This document shows, piece by piece, positions 26,473-35,652 of a stretch of 64,000 nucleotides of DNA. Position 1 is the stretch's first letter; each line of letters starts with the position of its first letter. The stretch covers positions 1 through 64,000 of the forward strand of contig CAVULE010000010.1 in assembly GCA_963742315.1 (NCBI GenBank), written 5' to 3'. A program made the position numbers and the translations under genes. Below the pieces are notes generated by a model, which was not told the origin of the DNA, searched no databases, and worked only from the letters and a program-made list of their open reading frames with translations. Origin of the DNA: AV69 sp963742315. Its GTDB lineage: Bacteria > Verrucomicrobiota > Verrucomicrobiia > Chthoniobacterales > UBA10450.

Positions 26473-26826
26473 TCAGGCTAGTGCGGCCTTGGCCAAACTC
26501 CGCTTCTTCCAGTCAACACGCAAAACCTTCATTTCCGCTTTGAGCACGAGCAATCGCGCAGCAACTCCTCTATATTTCTTAATGACCCCGGTCGCCGTTC
26601 TTGTGACCGCCCCCTGACTCACGAGACTCTGAAGCTTTTCATAGACGCGAAGGCGTAGCATATCTTCGCCTCCACTGGCAGCGTTTCGTTCCCGGAGATT
26701 GCGGAAGATGATCTCGAACAAGGCTTTGAACTCATACGAGGCCCTGGAAGAGAGCACAGCCACGAGCTCTTCGGTTACGTTATCGGGCGCACGACGCACA
26801 AAAGTCAGACCGCGTTTCTTAGACAT
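26473..26826 (-). CDS. Small conserved unknown protein, paralogue B
   Basis: A 117-residue basic protein closely related to the one at 20560-20907: RRAPDNVTEELVAVLSS, LRERNAASGGEDMLRLRVYE and KLQSLVSQGAVTRTATGVIK. ATG 26826 (MSKKRG) is preferred over a start five codons upstream. It lies 65 bases downstream of the CHASE2 histidine kinase on the same strand, so it may be co-transcribed with it, whereas paralogue A stands alone. No known domain. Substitutions between the two copies are mostly conservative (I/V, K/R, F/Y, D/E), showing that both are under purifying selection. Confidence 0.8.
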   Translation of the reverse strand: MSKKRGLTFVRRAPDNVTEELVAVLSSRASYEFKALFEIIFRNLRERNAASGGEDMLRLRVYEKLQSLVSQGAVTRTATGVIKKYRGVAARLLVLKAEMKVLRVDWKKRSLAKAALA

Positions 26827-26891
26827 CGAATAAGTTACCATAAATTCCAGAAATAGCGAGCCCAGTCCGAACCCGACGGGCCGTTCGTGCG

Positions 26892-28871
26892 CTACCCAAT
26901 CCGCTCGAGCTGAGCCGGCTGTTTCTTCCTCGTATAGTTCGCCCCGGATTGATCCCGAACCGGGAGTGTGAACCAGAAGGTGCTCCCCTTTCCCGGTTCG
27001 CTCTCAAGCCCGATCTTCCCGTGGTGCGCTTCCACGGCAAGCCGGCAAAAGGCGAGTCCGAGCCCGGTGGAATGCCGATGTTTGCCGCCACTGTCTGTTT
27101 GTCCAAATTTTTCAAAGACGTGTTTATGCTGGTCGCGCGGTATCCCTTCGCCGTCGTCACTCACTGAGATGGTCGCAGCGGCCGCGTTGGACTGAACCCG
27201 CACCCGGATCGTCCCTGTTGATTTTGTGAACTTCAACGCATTGCTGATGAGGTTTTCGAGAATCCGACGGATGACATCGCCGTCACAAGAGATTGAGACC
27301 GGCTCGGCTGGAACGTCGCAGCGGAGGGTGCGACCCCGCAGGACCGGGGTAAATCGATTGGCGGCTTCGCGCGCGATTCCTGCGAGATTGTGATGTTGCA
27401 GGCGAAGTGGCATTTCACCCCCCTCCAAGCGACTGACGTCGAGCAGGGTCGTGATCATGTCGCGCATGTCGACGGCGCCCCGTTTTGCTTCGGCGACGCA
27501 CTTTGCTTCGTCCGGGTTCAGTTTATCGGAAGCCATTTCTTCCAATGCATCGACGTAGCCGGTCACCGTAGTTAAAGGGGAACGTAGATCGTGAACGATC
27601 ATGTTGGTGAGATCGTCCCGCGTTTGCAAGGTTGATCGAAGTTTGGCTCGCTCGACGCGAACGAATGTGAAGTCTGCGACCAGGCAAAAGAGAACGTTCG
27701 AGTTAAGTGCCAGAAGCGGGGCAAGACACGGAAGATAAAGATTTTGATGATTGTAAAACCAAAGCGCGCAAAATGGCGCAGCCCCGTCCACCACCCCCAG
27801 AGCGAGCAATCGCAGCCAAGGCGACCGAATTCTCGCCCAAAGACCAAATCCAACCAAGGCCGCCAAAATTGTGACAACTCCTCTGCGAAGCGGCACAAGG
27901 TCTTTGAGGAATTCGCCGTGGAGCAAAGCATTTAGTGCGTTGAGATGGACTTCAGCCCCCGGCATAGTGCCAAATGGCGTGTTCAACTCGTCCTTCTGCC
28001 ACCTTCCTTCCGCCCCGACGATGACGATCTTGTCCCGGATCAGTTCGCCGGAACCGTAATTGTGCTCCCAGTATTCCGGAACAAAGATTTCGAAAAGAGG
28101 CCGCGGCCGGAAACCCTTTCGAGGCGCGCCCGTGAAGCGGATGAAGTGCTCCGCGAGATCGTTTGGAATCAGTTCCGGGTACCCGCTTTTTGAAGCGACA
28201 CGTGCCGAGAGGGACAGATAAGTTGCCATCGATTCCCCGGGCGCACGAAACTCGACTTTATATTGAGCGCCGCGTACAATTTTGTTTTCGTCGGCGAAAA
28301 AATTTGTGAATCCGACGCGTTCATCCGGCATCGGGGTCTTAGGGGTCAGCGTTTCGGTAGGCCGGTCGTAGCTGGAAGGAATTTTGGAAGATCGACCGAC
28401 GTTTTCGGGAGAAACGAAATTACCTCCGATAACCGCTTGAGGCCGGAATCGTTCCAGGGCAGCGCGGAAGGCATCGTCGCCCGGCGCGGGCTGGGGAAAG
28501 AGACAATCGAAAGCGACAACCTTTGCGCCAGCGCCGACGAGACGCTCTAGAATGAGGGCGTAAATTTCGCGGTTCCAAGGCCAACCTTTGCTCATGATCT
28601 GAAGGGCGCGACGCGACTCGGGATTGCCGGAGCTGGACGAGAACAACCCTTCGAGGTCAAGCGTTTCATCCAAACTCACCGAGTCGGCATCGATTGCGAG
28701 GAAGAGAAGATTGGGATTAGCCGGAGTCGTGCGGCCTGAACGGGCGATGGCATCGCGGAGCCGAGATTCGGTCTGCAGGTAATAGCTCGGAGGGGAGAGG
28801 TCGAGCAAACTCGCTGCACCGGCACAAAGGGCTACCAGAAGGATGGCTACAACGATGCGGCGGAGGGGCAT
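26892..28871 (-). CDS. CHASE2-domain sensor histidine kinase
   Basis: A 659-residue membrane sensor kinase. After an N-terminal membrane helix (VVAILLVALCAGAASLLDL) comes a large extracytoplasmic CHASE2 domain, about residues 30-330 (LLFLAIDADSVSL, WPWNREIYALILERLVGAGA, VVAFDCLFPQPAPGDDAF, DKIVIVGA). Two or three membrane helices follow (residues 340-410). The kinase core has His427 in MIVHDLRSPLTTVTGY (HisKA), NLISNALKF (N box), SVSDDGEGIP (G1) and HSTGLGLAFCRLA (G2). No receiver domain or response regulator is adjacent. It diverges from the FecR protein and is followed by the unknown paralogue B. The CHASE2 ligand is unknown. Confidence 0.9.
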   Translation of the reverse strand: MPLRRIVVAILLVALCAGAASLLDLSPPSYYLQTESRLRDAIARSGRTTPANPNLLFLAIDADSVSLDETLDLEGLFSSSSGNPESRRALQIMSKGWPWNREIYALILERLVGAGAKVVAFDCLFPQPAPGDDAFRAALERFRPQAVIGGNFVSPENVGRSSKIPSSYDRPTETLTPKTPMPDERVGFTNFFADENKIVRGAQYKVEFRAPGESMATYLSLSARVASKSGYPELIPNDLAEHFIRFTGAPRKGFRPRPLFEIFVPEYWEHNYGSGELIRDKIVIVGAEGRWQKDELNTPFGTMPGAEVHLNALNALLHGEFLKDLVPLRRGVVTILAALVGFGLWARIRSPWLRLLALGVVDGAAPFCALWFYNHQNLYLPCLAPLLALNSNVLFCLVADFTFVRVERAKLRSTLQTRDDLTNMIVHDLRSPLTTVTGYVDALEEMASDKLNPDEAKCVAEAKRGAVDMRDMITTLLDVSRLEGGEMPLRLQHHNLAGIAREAANRFTPVLRGRTLRCDVPAEPVSISCDGDVIRRILENLISNALKFTKSTGTIRVRVQSNAAAATISVSDDGEGIPRDQHKHVFEKFGQTDSGGKHRHSTGLGLAFCRLAVEAHHGKIGLESEPGKGSTFWFTLPVRDQSGANYTRKKQPAQLERIG

Positions 28872-29013
28872 AGGATTGGGACGCAGCGGAAAACATGCCG
28901 ATGGAGGGATAGTCTTCGCCGAGGGGCCTGGGGTTCATCGGTTTAGGGCGAGAAAATCAGTTTGACTGCCTATTGTAATTATGGTAATTATGACAAAGGG
29001 AGTTCCAATATCT

Positions 29014-30228
29014 ATGCTGAGGATCAAGTTTGCTCTAGCTGTTGTCGGATTCTGTTCCGTCGTTTCCACTCACCAATCCATCGCCGGCCCGCTTACTTCG
29101 GCCGAAGTCACCAAGGTTATCAACCGGGTCAGCGTGATCGACCCTGCAAAGGGCACTCACCAAGCCGTGCTGCGCGATGTCATCAAAGATAATCTCGCTC
29201 TCCAAACAGGCGCGAGATCCAGGTCGGAGTTGCTTTTTCAAGACAACACCCTGACCCGCATCGGTGCGGAGACATTCTTCAGTTTCAAAACCGGAACGCG
29301 GGATATGACGCTGGAGAAAGGATCGATGCTTCTGCAAGTGCCGAAGGGACTGGGCGGAGCGACGATTCACACCGCAGCGGTCACTGCGGCCATCACCGGC
29401 ACGACGATCATGATGGAGTATAGCCCCGGACAGTACCTGAAGGTTCTCGTGCTCGAAGGCAGCTTGCGCTTATCGCGGAACGGGTCCTTCGGTAATTCAT
29501 TGGTTTTGCATGCAGGAAAAATGGTGATCATGCGACCGGATGCGAAAAAGATTCCCGACCCGATTGACATCGATCTGGCCGAGATCGTTAGGACATCGAT
29601 CCTGGTAAACTTTCCCGGCAGCAAAGTTTTGCCCAGCATGCCGCTCATCCAGGCGGCGATTACCGACCAGGCCAAAGCGGTGGCAAAAGGAACCCTGGTT
29701 CCGACAAACCTGGTCATGGGTCATGGGACCAAAGTAGTTTTGGCTTCAAACGATCAGCTGGCCAAAACGGTCGGTCAGGTGGGACTCTTGGGCGCGAGTC
29801 TTGACGGCGGTCCCGTCGCCGCGCTTTCGACGGTGGGTTCTGTCGCGGCAAACGTTTCCAGCAGCGCGACGACTGTCGTAAATAATCTTCTCGGCTCGGG
29901 ACCTGCGGTCTCCGTCTCGAGCAGCACCCAAGTTCTATCGCTTCTGAGCAACGCTACACCGAATTCCGGCGGAACAATAACGATCACTCCGGCTGGCATT
30001 AACGCCGGTGCGAGCGTGGCGGTGGCCCCGTCCGGTGGAGTCAACGTCAGCGCCGCGGCTGGCAGCGCGCGCGCCGCCGTCAATGTCCCGCTACCTGGCA
30101 ATCTTTTGCCAGCGACGTCGACTGGCGTCGTCCCCACCAATCCGCTTCCCGTCGTCGGTTCACTTCCGCTCGTCGGCACCGGAACTCTTCTCGCCCCCGG
30201 TTTGATCGGTCCGCCGCCAGGGCATTAG
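29014..30228 (+). CDS. Secreted FecR-domain protein with low-complexity tail
   Basis: A 404-residue exported protein. ATG 29014 opens a signal peptide (MLRIKFALAVVGFCSVVST, cleavage near SIAG). The FecR domain spans about residues 40-165: VLRDVIKDNLALQTGARSRS, ELLFQDNTLTRIGAETFF, MTLEKGSMLLQVPKGLGGA and TAAITGTTIMMEY. The C-terminal half is rich in Ser, Ala, Val, Gly and Pro with little predicted structure and no membrane anchor. An in-frame ATG at 28990 is possible. FecR domains are periplasmic signal-receiving modules, though many free-standing ones have no known partner; the divergent CHASE2 kinase is the obvious candidate here. Confidence 0.8.
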   Translation: MLRIKFALAVVGFCSVVSTHQSIAGPLTSAEVTKVINRVSVIDPAKGTHQAVLRDVIKDNLALQTGARSRSELLFQDNTLTRIGAETFFSFKTGTRDMTLEKGSMLLQVPKGLGGATIHTAAVTAAITGTTIMMEYSPGQYLKVLVLEGSLRLSRNGSFGNSLVLHAGKMVIMRPDAKKIPDPIDIDLAEIVRTSILVNFPGSKVLPSMPLIQAAITDQAKAVAKGTLVPTNLVMGHGTKVVLASNDQLAKTVGQVGLLGASLDGGPVAALSTVGSVAANVSSSATTVVNNLLGSGPAVSVSSSTQVLSLLSNATPNSGGTITITPAGINAGASVAVAPSGGVNVSAAAGSARAAVNVPLPGNLLPATSTGVVPTNPLPVVGSLPLVGTGTLLAPGLIGPPPGH

Positions 30229-30399
30229 ACCGAAGTCAGACGAGGGCAGCAAAAGCGAGACCCGTCGGGCGAACCCCGCCAAAACGTCAATTTTTCGTCA
30301 CGCGAGCGTGAACCGCTCCCGTGGACAATGTGGAGCCCGAGCAACCGTGCGGCGAGCACGGTGAGATAAAGCTGTCCATTGCGGCCTCGAGCGCAGCCA
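30229..30399. other. Spacer without recognised gene
   Basis: About 170 bases between converging genes. A weak CACGCGAGCGTG hairpin near 30,299 follows a TTTTT run. No other structure is seen. Confidence 0.4.
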
Positions 30400-31434
30400 T
30401 CAATCCTTTGGCTCGTTCGCAATCCGAAGCACAAGCTTCCCGCGTGTGTGGTGCGTCTCGGCCTGTCGTTGCGCTGCGATCGCTTCGCTTAGCGGCAGAA
30501 CTTCTGTCACGACCGGCTTGATTTTCCCGGCGTCGATCAGGCGCGCGATCCCGGCGAGGTCTTCGGCATCCGGGTGAACGGAGATGGCTGCTCCACGAAT
30601 CCCGCGTTTCTCGAGCTCGACCGGGTCGGGTCGCGCAACCAGCGACATAACGATGCCGCCCTTCTTCACGACGCCGTAAGACCGCGCGAGCGTTTCTTTG
30701 CCGACCGGATCGAGCACGGCGTCCACATCTTTGGCAACGTCTTCAAATCTTGTCTTCGTGTAATCAATCGCGACGTCGGCGCCGAGTTGCTTGAGCAGGT
30801 CCTGGTTTGCCGTCGATGCGGTGGCGATGACGCGGGCGCCCCGCTCTTTGGCGATTTGCACGGCGAAACTACCGACACCGCCTGAACCGCCGTGAACGAG
30901 AATGGTTTGTCCCGGATGCAATTGGGCGGTGTCCACCAACGCTTGCCATGCGGTCAATGCGCACATTGGCACCGCTGCGGCTTCGGCAAAGTCGAGCGTT
31001 TTTGGTTTCGCGGCTACTTCCCATTGCTTGACCGTGACGTAATCCGCCCAGCCACCTCCGAAGGTTGGGTAACCGTAAACTGCATCACCCGCTTTAAGGT
31101 TGGTTACTTTCGCGCCCGTTTTCTCCACGATCCCAGCGATGTCGTAACCCGGAATCAGCGGCAGATGCGTCCCGAATTCCCGGGCGTACTTGCCGCTGAG
31201 GGTGAGCGGGTCGGCTGGATTGACCCCGCTTGCAATTACGCGCACGAGAGCTTCATCTTCCTTGGGCTCTGGGCGCGGCACTTCTTCGAACTTCAACACC
31301 TCGGGCGCGCCATACTCATGCGCGACTACTGCTTTCATCATCGGCTTTTCGTCCGCGTGGACGAAGTGAACAGCGAACGCCAATCCAACTTGGACCAGAA
31401 ACGCAAGTAACCGATGGTCAGGAACAAATTTCAT
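30400..31434 (-). CDS. Zinc-less MDR quinone oxidoreductase with apparent signal peptide
   Basis: A 344-residue NADPH:quinone oxidoreductase-like protein. The MDR part is complete: MMKAVVAHEYGAPEVLKFEE, VIASGVNPADPLTLSGKYA, PGYDIAGIVEKTGAKVTNLK, AGDAVYGYPTFGGGWADYV, ILVHGGSGGVGSFAVQIAKE (nucleotide motif) and GKLVLRI at the end. Upstream of the usual start (31341) the frame continues to ATG 31434 with FLVQVGLAFAVHFVHADEKP, which looks like a signal peptide. Export of an NADPH enzyme would be unusual, so either the internal start is used or this is a periplasmic variant. It diverges from the secreted hydrolase at 31527. Confidence 0.8.
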   Translation of the reverse strand: MKFVPDHRLLAFLVQVGLAFAVHFVHADEKPMMKAVVAHEYGAPEVLKFEEVPRPEPKEDEALVRVIASGVNPADPLTLSGKYAREFGTHLPLIPGYDIAGIVEKTGAKVTNLKAGDAVYGYPTFGGGWADYVTVKQWEVAAKPKTLDFAEAAAVPMCALTAWQALVDTAQLHPGQTILVHGGSGGVGSFAVQIAKERGARVIATASTANQDLLKQLGADVAIDYTKTRFEDVAKDVDAVLDPVGKETLARSYGVVKKGGIVMSLVARPDPVELEKRGIRGAAISVHPDAEDLAGIARLIDAGKIKPVVTEVLPLSEAIAAQRQAETHHTRGKLVLRIANEPKD

Positions 31435-31526
31435 TCTGCAGCTGACACAGCCGCCTCTACAGCATACACAAACCAAATCTGAAATCTAAAATCCGACTTT
31501 CTACGGCTCTCATCGCACAGGCGAGC

Positions 31527-33068
31527 TTGTTGTTGATCTTCGCGTTTAGCGATTGTTCGAAACAACAAGGTTCCGGTGGATTGGCCAGGCTCAAACCATG
31601 CCGGTTGCCGGGAATCGATGAAAAATTGCTCTGCGGCCAGCTAACTGTTTTTGAAAATCGACTGACTCGGGCCGGACGGACGATCGACCTGAACGTGGTG
31701 GTCCTGCCGGCGTTCGATCAAAAAACGAAGGCAGAGCCGTTATTCGATCTCGCGGGCGGGCCTGGCGCTGCCTCAACGGAAGCAGCGATATTTTATGCAG
31801 GGGAAGGAAGAGAAGCTCGTCGCCGCCGCGACGTAGTGTTGGTCGATCAAAGGGGCACTGGGAAATCAAATCCACTTTCGATGCCGGGAAAGAAAATTCC
31901 CCAGGATTATGTCAGCGAGATGTATCCGGTGGATTACGTGAAGAGATTACGGCAAACCTTAGAACGGCGCGCCGATCTCACGCAATACACCACCTCAATC
32001 GCGATGGATGATCTCGACGATGTGCGAGCCTGGCTCGGCTACGATCGGATCAATCTCATCGGGTTATCCTACGGAACGCGGGCGGCTCTTGTTTACATGC
32101 GGCAACACCCGGAGCGAGTGCGCACGGTTACGCTCATCGGCGTGGCGCCGACTTATCTGAAGATGCCGATGTATCACGCGCAAGCGGCTGCTCGGGCAAT
32201 GGAACTGTTGTTGCAGCAATGCGAGCAGGACGCGCAGTGTCATGAGACGTTTCCCCAAATTCGCGACGATTGGACCAGCGTGCTTTCGCAACTAGGACGC
32301 GAACCAGCGCGAGCGAAATATTCGCCACCAGAGGAAAGCGCTCCCGTCGAGGTTGAAATCCAACGAGACATTTTTGCCGAGAAAATTCGAACGTGGATGT
32401 ATGGGCGGGACCAGGCGAGCCGCATCCCGCTAATTGTCCATCACGCCGCACAAGGCGATTTCGGGCCGTTTCTGCGCGAGGCAATTCGGCCGGGCATACC
32501 GGATTTCATCGCCGACGGGATGTACCTTTCCGTGACTTGTGCTGAAGACGTTCCGTTTATTAATCAGAAGGAAGCCGCCAAGCTGAACGCGGGCAATCCA
32601 TTCGGGAACTATCGCGTGTTTCAGCAAACGCGGGCCTGCAGCATGTGGCCACAAGGCAAAATACCGCCTGACTTTCGTGAGCCGGTTTCGTCGAAACTTC
32701 CTGTCCTCATTTTTTCCGGCAACATGGATCCGGTGACGCCGCCTCAGCGCGGCGAAGAGGTCGCGCGTTACTTACCCAACAGCAGACACGTCATAATTCC
32801 GCAGGCCGGCCACGGCTTTGACGGCCTGGCAGAGCCGGAGTGCGCAGATCGGATTATCATGGAGTTCATGGAGAAAGGTGAGGCAAAGGATCTCGATGTT
32901 GGCTGTATCGAGCGAATGGTTCGGCCGCCCTTTGAAAAAGATCCCACTGATGATCGCGCTGTAAACGGCGGCGCAGGGGACGACAGGGGACGAAATGGAT
33001 CACGGGCAGAGCACTTTGATTTTGCGAGGTCACCAAATCGACCTTGTCATCCTAAAGCGACACGATAA
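31527..33068 (+). CDS. Secreted TAP-like alpha/beta hydrolase (proline iminopeptidase-like)
   Basis: About 513 residues. It has an N-terminal hydrophobic segment (LLLIFAFSDC, possible lipobox), then an alpha/beta hydrolase of the tripeptidyl-aminopeptidase branch: LFDLAGGPGAASTEAA (oxyanion), VVLVDQRGTGKSNP, LIGLSYGTRAALVYM (nucleophile elbow), IFSGNMDPVTPPQRGEEVA (catalytic Asp) and IPQAGHGFDGL (His). Conserved cysteines (LTCAEDVPF, TRACSMWP) fit an exported enzyme. Expected to cleave short peptides in the periplasm. The start is unclear: TTG 31527 falls inside the hydrophobic core, and the frame continues upstream (KSKIRLSTALIAQAS) to a possible CTG start near 31,470. Confidence 0.8.
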   Translation: MLLIFAFSDCSKQQGSGGLARLKPCRLPGIDEKLLCGQLTVFENRLTRAGRTIDLNVVVLPAFDQKTKAEPLFDLAGGPGAASTEAAIFYAGEGREARRRRDVVLVDQRGTGKSNPLSMPGKKIPQDYVSEMYPVDYVKRLRQTLERRADLTQYTTSIAMDDLDDVRAWLGYDRINLIGLSYGTRAALVYMRQHPERVRTVTLIGVAPTYLKMPMYHAQAAARAMELLLQQCEQDAQCHETFPQIRDDWTSVLSQLGREPARAKYSPPEESAPVEVEIQRDIFAEKIRTWMYGRDQASRIPLIVHHAAQGDFGPFLREAIRPGIPDFIADGMYLSVTCAEDVPFINQKEAAKLNAGNPFGNYRVFQQTRACSMWPQGKIPPDFREPVSSKLPVLIFSGNMDPVTPPQRGEEVARYLPNSRHVIIPQAGHGFDGLAEPECADRIIMEFMEKGEAKDLDVGCIERMVRPPFEKDPTDDRAVNGGAGDDRGRNGSRAEHFDFARSPNRPCHPKATR

Positions 33069-33092
33069 GCTTCCCGCTCCACTGGAGTCTGC

Positions 33093-33563
33093 ATGTCGCT
33101 GGCTGAGCTTCTTTCCGCTGATCAAATCATCCCCGAAATGAAGGCGACCGAACGCTGGGACGCCATCGTTGAGCTGATGGATTTGTTGGTCGCGCGTGGC
33201 CAAATCAAACCAGAAGATCGTGAGGGAATTCTGGCTTCGCTCAAACAACGCGAAGAAACGATGAGCACCGGGATCGGCTTCGGGATTGCCATTCCGCATT
33301 GCTCATCGGACCGGCTGGACAAGGTGGTGGCGGCGTTTGGCCGATCCAGTACCGGAATCGAGTTTGACGCGCTCGACAACGCCCCGGTGAAGTTTGTGGT
33401 CCTTTTCATCGTTCCCAAAAATCAATTTCAAACGCACCTTCGTACTCTCGCCTCCATCGCAAAATTTTTGAACGACCGGAGCGTCCGCGATCAACTCGCC
33501 AACGCCGGCTCGGCGAACGAGATCCTCTCAATTTTCCGCGCGCGCGCCCAGGCGACGTCGTAG
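33093..33563 (+). CDS. PTS EIIA-type (PtsN-like) regulatory protein
   Basis: A 156-residue mannitol/fructose-type EIIA domain. The phosphorylatable His is in GIAIPHCSSDRL (consensus GxAIPH). Other family patterns are LLVARGQIKPEDREGILASL, KQREETMSTGIGFG, FVVLFIVPKNQFQTHLRTLA and SIAKFLNDRSVRDQL. As a stand-alone domain without sugar permease it most resembles PtsN of the nitrogen-related PTS, a regulator rather than a transporter part. No EI, NPr or EIIBC gene is near. It lies 24 bases after the hydrolase gene, possibly on one transcript. Confidence 0.87.
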   Translation: MSLAELLSADQIIPEMKATERWDAIVELMDLLVARGQIKPEDREGILASLKQREETMSTGIGFGIAIPHCSSDRLDKVVAAFGRSSTGIEFDALDNAPVKFVVLFIVPKNQFQTHLRTLASIAKFLNDRSVRDQLANAGSANEILSIFRARAQATS

Positions 33564-33682
33564 CTGTTATAGGGCGAAGAAAAACTTAACCGCGGATAAC
33601 CGGGTAAGAAGACTTTAGCTGCGAAGGGCTCTGTGGCTCGACGGAGTCTCACCCTATCAAATGTTTGCACGCGAACATTGCA

Positions 33683-33807
33683 CTGGTAGGGCGACGCTCT
33701 GCGGAGCCGCGAGCAAGCTCAATGAGAGGGCGCCCTCCGCGTGCGAAGAACGGGGCGACACGCCTGCCACCACAGCGCCTCGCTTCGCCCACTGAAGCGG
33801 CTACAAT
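33683..33807. repeat. Degenerate CTACA spacer palindromes upstream of argS
   Basis: Several imperfect inverted words (GTAGGGCGACGC, GAGGGCGCCCTC, AGCGCCTCGCTTCG) end in GCGGCTACAAT ten bases before the argS ATG. It belongs to the same family as the element at 52,461. Confidence 0.4.
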
Positions 33808-33816
33808 CAGAACGCG

Positions 33817-35520
33817 ATGGAAACATTTCAGTCGCAACTCACGCGCAAACTTTCCGAGGCGTTATCTTCGGCTGGCTTCCCGCTCGGCGGCGAAGTGAGC
33901 CCCGCGACCGATCCCCGCTTTGGGGATTATCAAAGCAACGTTGCGCTCGTGCTCGGGAAACAGCGCCGTGAAAATCCGCGCAAAATAGCGGAGGCGATCA
34001 TCGCTAACCTCGCCGTCACCGAAATCTCCGAGCAGCCCAGCGTTGCTGGCGCGGGCTTCATTAACTTCACACTCAACCGCGAGGCGGTTGAGACAAAAAT
34101 CGCGGCGCTCCTCGGTGACGAGCGGCTTGGGGTTGAAAAGGTTTCCTCACCGCGAAAAATCGTGATCGATTTCGGATCGCCGAATGTGGCCAAGCCGATG
34201 CATGTCGGTCACATCCGCAGCACTTTTTTGGGCGATGCCCTCGCACGCATCGCGGAATTCCTCGGGCACGATGTTATTCGCGACAATCACATCGGCGATT
34301 GGGGAACGCAGTTTGGCATGGTGATCTGGGGTTGGAAGAATTTGCTCAACCTTGAATCGCTGAAACGCGATCCCATCGCCGAGCTGGTTCGCATTTACAA
34401 AGAGACCAACGAGCGCGCGGCCAAAGATGAAGCTGTGCGCGAAGCCGCCCGCGCCGAACTGGTGAAATTGCAGGCCGGCGATCGGGAGAATTACTCGATC
34501 TGGAAGCAGTGCGTTGATCTTTCGATGCAGGAATTTTCGAAGGCCTACGAATTACTCGACATTCATTACGACATCGTCCGCGGCGAAAGTTTTTATAACG
34601 ACCGGCTGCCGGCGGTGGTTGATCGTTTGCTCAAAAGTGGGTTGGCTGAAATCAGCGAGGGCGCGGTTTGCGTTTTCTTCCGCGATATTCCTGAGCTGGC
34701 GGATAAGCCTTGCATCATTCGCAAAAGCGATGGCGGCTACAATTACGCCACCACCGATCTGGCAACGGTTGATTACCGGATCAAGGATTTGAAGGCCAAT
34801 GCCGTTTGGTACGTGGTGGGCGCGCCCCAGATTTTGCACTTCAAACAAATTTTCGCGATCGCTCGGCGAGAAGGTTACGCCGCCGATTTTCATCACGTCA
34901 CTTTCGGAAGCATCCTCGGCGCCGACCGCAAATTGATGAAAACGCGCTCGGGAGAAAACGTACCGCTTCACGACTTGCTCGAGGAAGGAATAACGCGCGC
35001 CCGCGCGATCATTGCGCAAAAGAATCCGGAGCTGGCCGAATTGGAGCGAAATGAAATCGCCAGGATCATCGGACTTGGCGCGATTAAGTATGCCGATCTC
35101 TCGCAGTACCGGATGACCGATTACATTTTTTCCTGGGACAAAATGTTATCGTTGCACGGAAACACCGCGCCCTATTTGCAAAACGCCTATGTCCGCATTC
35201 GCTCGATTTTCCGCAAAGCTGAAGGCGCGTCTCTGTCACCGGCGCCGGTGTTGGGTGAGCCGGCCGAGCTCAATCTGGCGAAACGCCTCTGCCAGTTCGC
35301 CGAGATCGTTCCACAAGTCCTGAACGACTTTCGTCCGAACATTTTGGCCAATTATTTGTTCGAGCTGGCGAACAGCTTTCACACCTTTTACGAAGCCTGC
35401 CCGGTTTTGAAAGCGGACGAACCGGTGCGTTCGTCGCGGCTGGCGCTGTGCGATCTGACCGGGCGCGTCCTGCAACGTGGCTTGAAATTGCTCGGCATCG
35501 ACGTGCCGGAAAGAATGTGA
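33817..35520 (+). CDS. argS: Arginyl-tRNA synthetase
   Basis: A 567-residue class I aminoacyl-tRNA synthetase that charges tRNA-Arg. The order is typical: an N-terminal Add1 domain (PLGGEVSPATDPRFGDYQSN), the HIGH motif as PMHVGHIRSTFLGDALARI (residues 128-132), DNHIGDWGTQFGM, the KMSKS-equivalent LMKTRSGENVPLHDLLEEG, and a C-terminal anticodon-binding helical domain (MLSLHGNTAPYLQNAYVRIR and LANSFHTFYEACPVLKA). It ends GIDVPERM, as most bacterial ArgRS do. Length is normal. A spacer repeat ends only ten bases before ATG 33817, so the ribosome-binding region partly derives from that repeat. Confidence 0.95.
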   Translation: METFQSQLTRKLSEALSSAGFPLGGEVSPATDPRFGDYQSNVALVLGKQRRENPRKIAEAIIANLAVTEISEQPSVAGAGFINFTLNREAVETKIAALLGDERLGVEKVSSPRKIVIDFGSPNVAKPMHVGHIRSTFLGDALARIAEFLGHDVIRDNHIGDWGTQFGMVIWGWKNLLNLESLKRDPIAELVRIYKETNERAAKDEAVREAARAELVKLQAGDRENYSIWKQCVDLSMQEFSKAYELLDIHYDIVRGESFYNDRLPAVVDRLLKSGLAEISEGAVCVFFRDIPELADKPCIIRKSDGGYNYATTDLATVDYRIKDLKANAVWYVVGAPQILHFKQIFAIARREGYAADFHHVTFGSILGADRKLMKTRSGENVPLHDLLEEGITRARAIIAQKNPELAELERNEIARIIGLGAIKYADLSQYRMTDYIFSWDKMLSLHGNTAPYLQNAYVRIRSIFRKAEGASLSPAPVLGEPAELNLAKRLCQFAEIVPQVLNDFRPNILANYLFELANSFHTFYEACPVLKADEPVRSSRLALCDLTGRVLQRGLKLLGIDVPERM

Positions 35521-35543
35521 TCGATAGGGTGGCGCCGATGCGT

Positions 35544-35604
35544 TGTAGGGCAACCGCTCCCGGTTGCCTCTCTTAAAGTCGGCAGGCGGCGCGCCTGCCC
35601 TACA
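35544..35604. repeat. Two-hairpin TGTAG...CTACA spacer element
   Basis: The outer arms TGTAGGG and CCCTACA enclose two separate hairpins: GGCAACCG-CTCC-CGGTTGCC and GGCAGGCG-GCG-CGCCTGCC. It is a clean example of an architecture that recurs at 57,382, 62,590 and 52,461. Confidence 0.7.
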
Positions 35605-35652
35605 AATCTCGACATGATAGAAAGGCAAAGTCTACCGCGGGATTGCAAAGCG

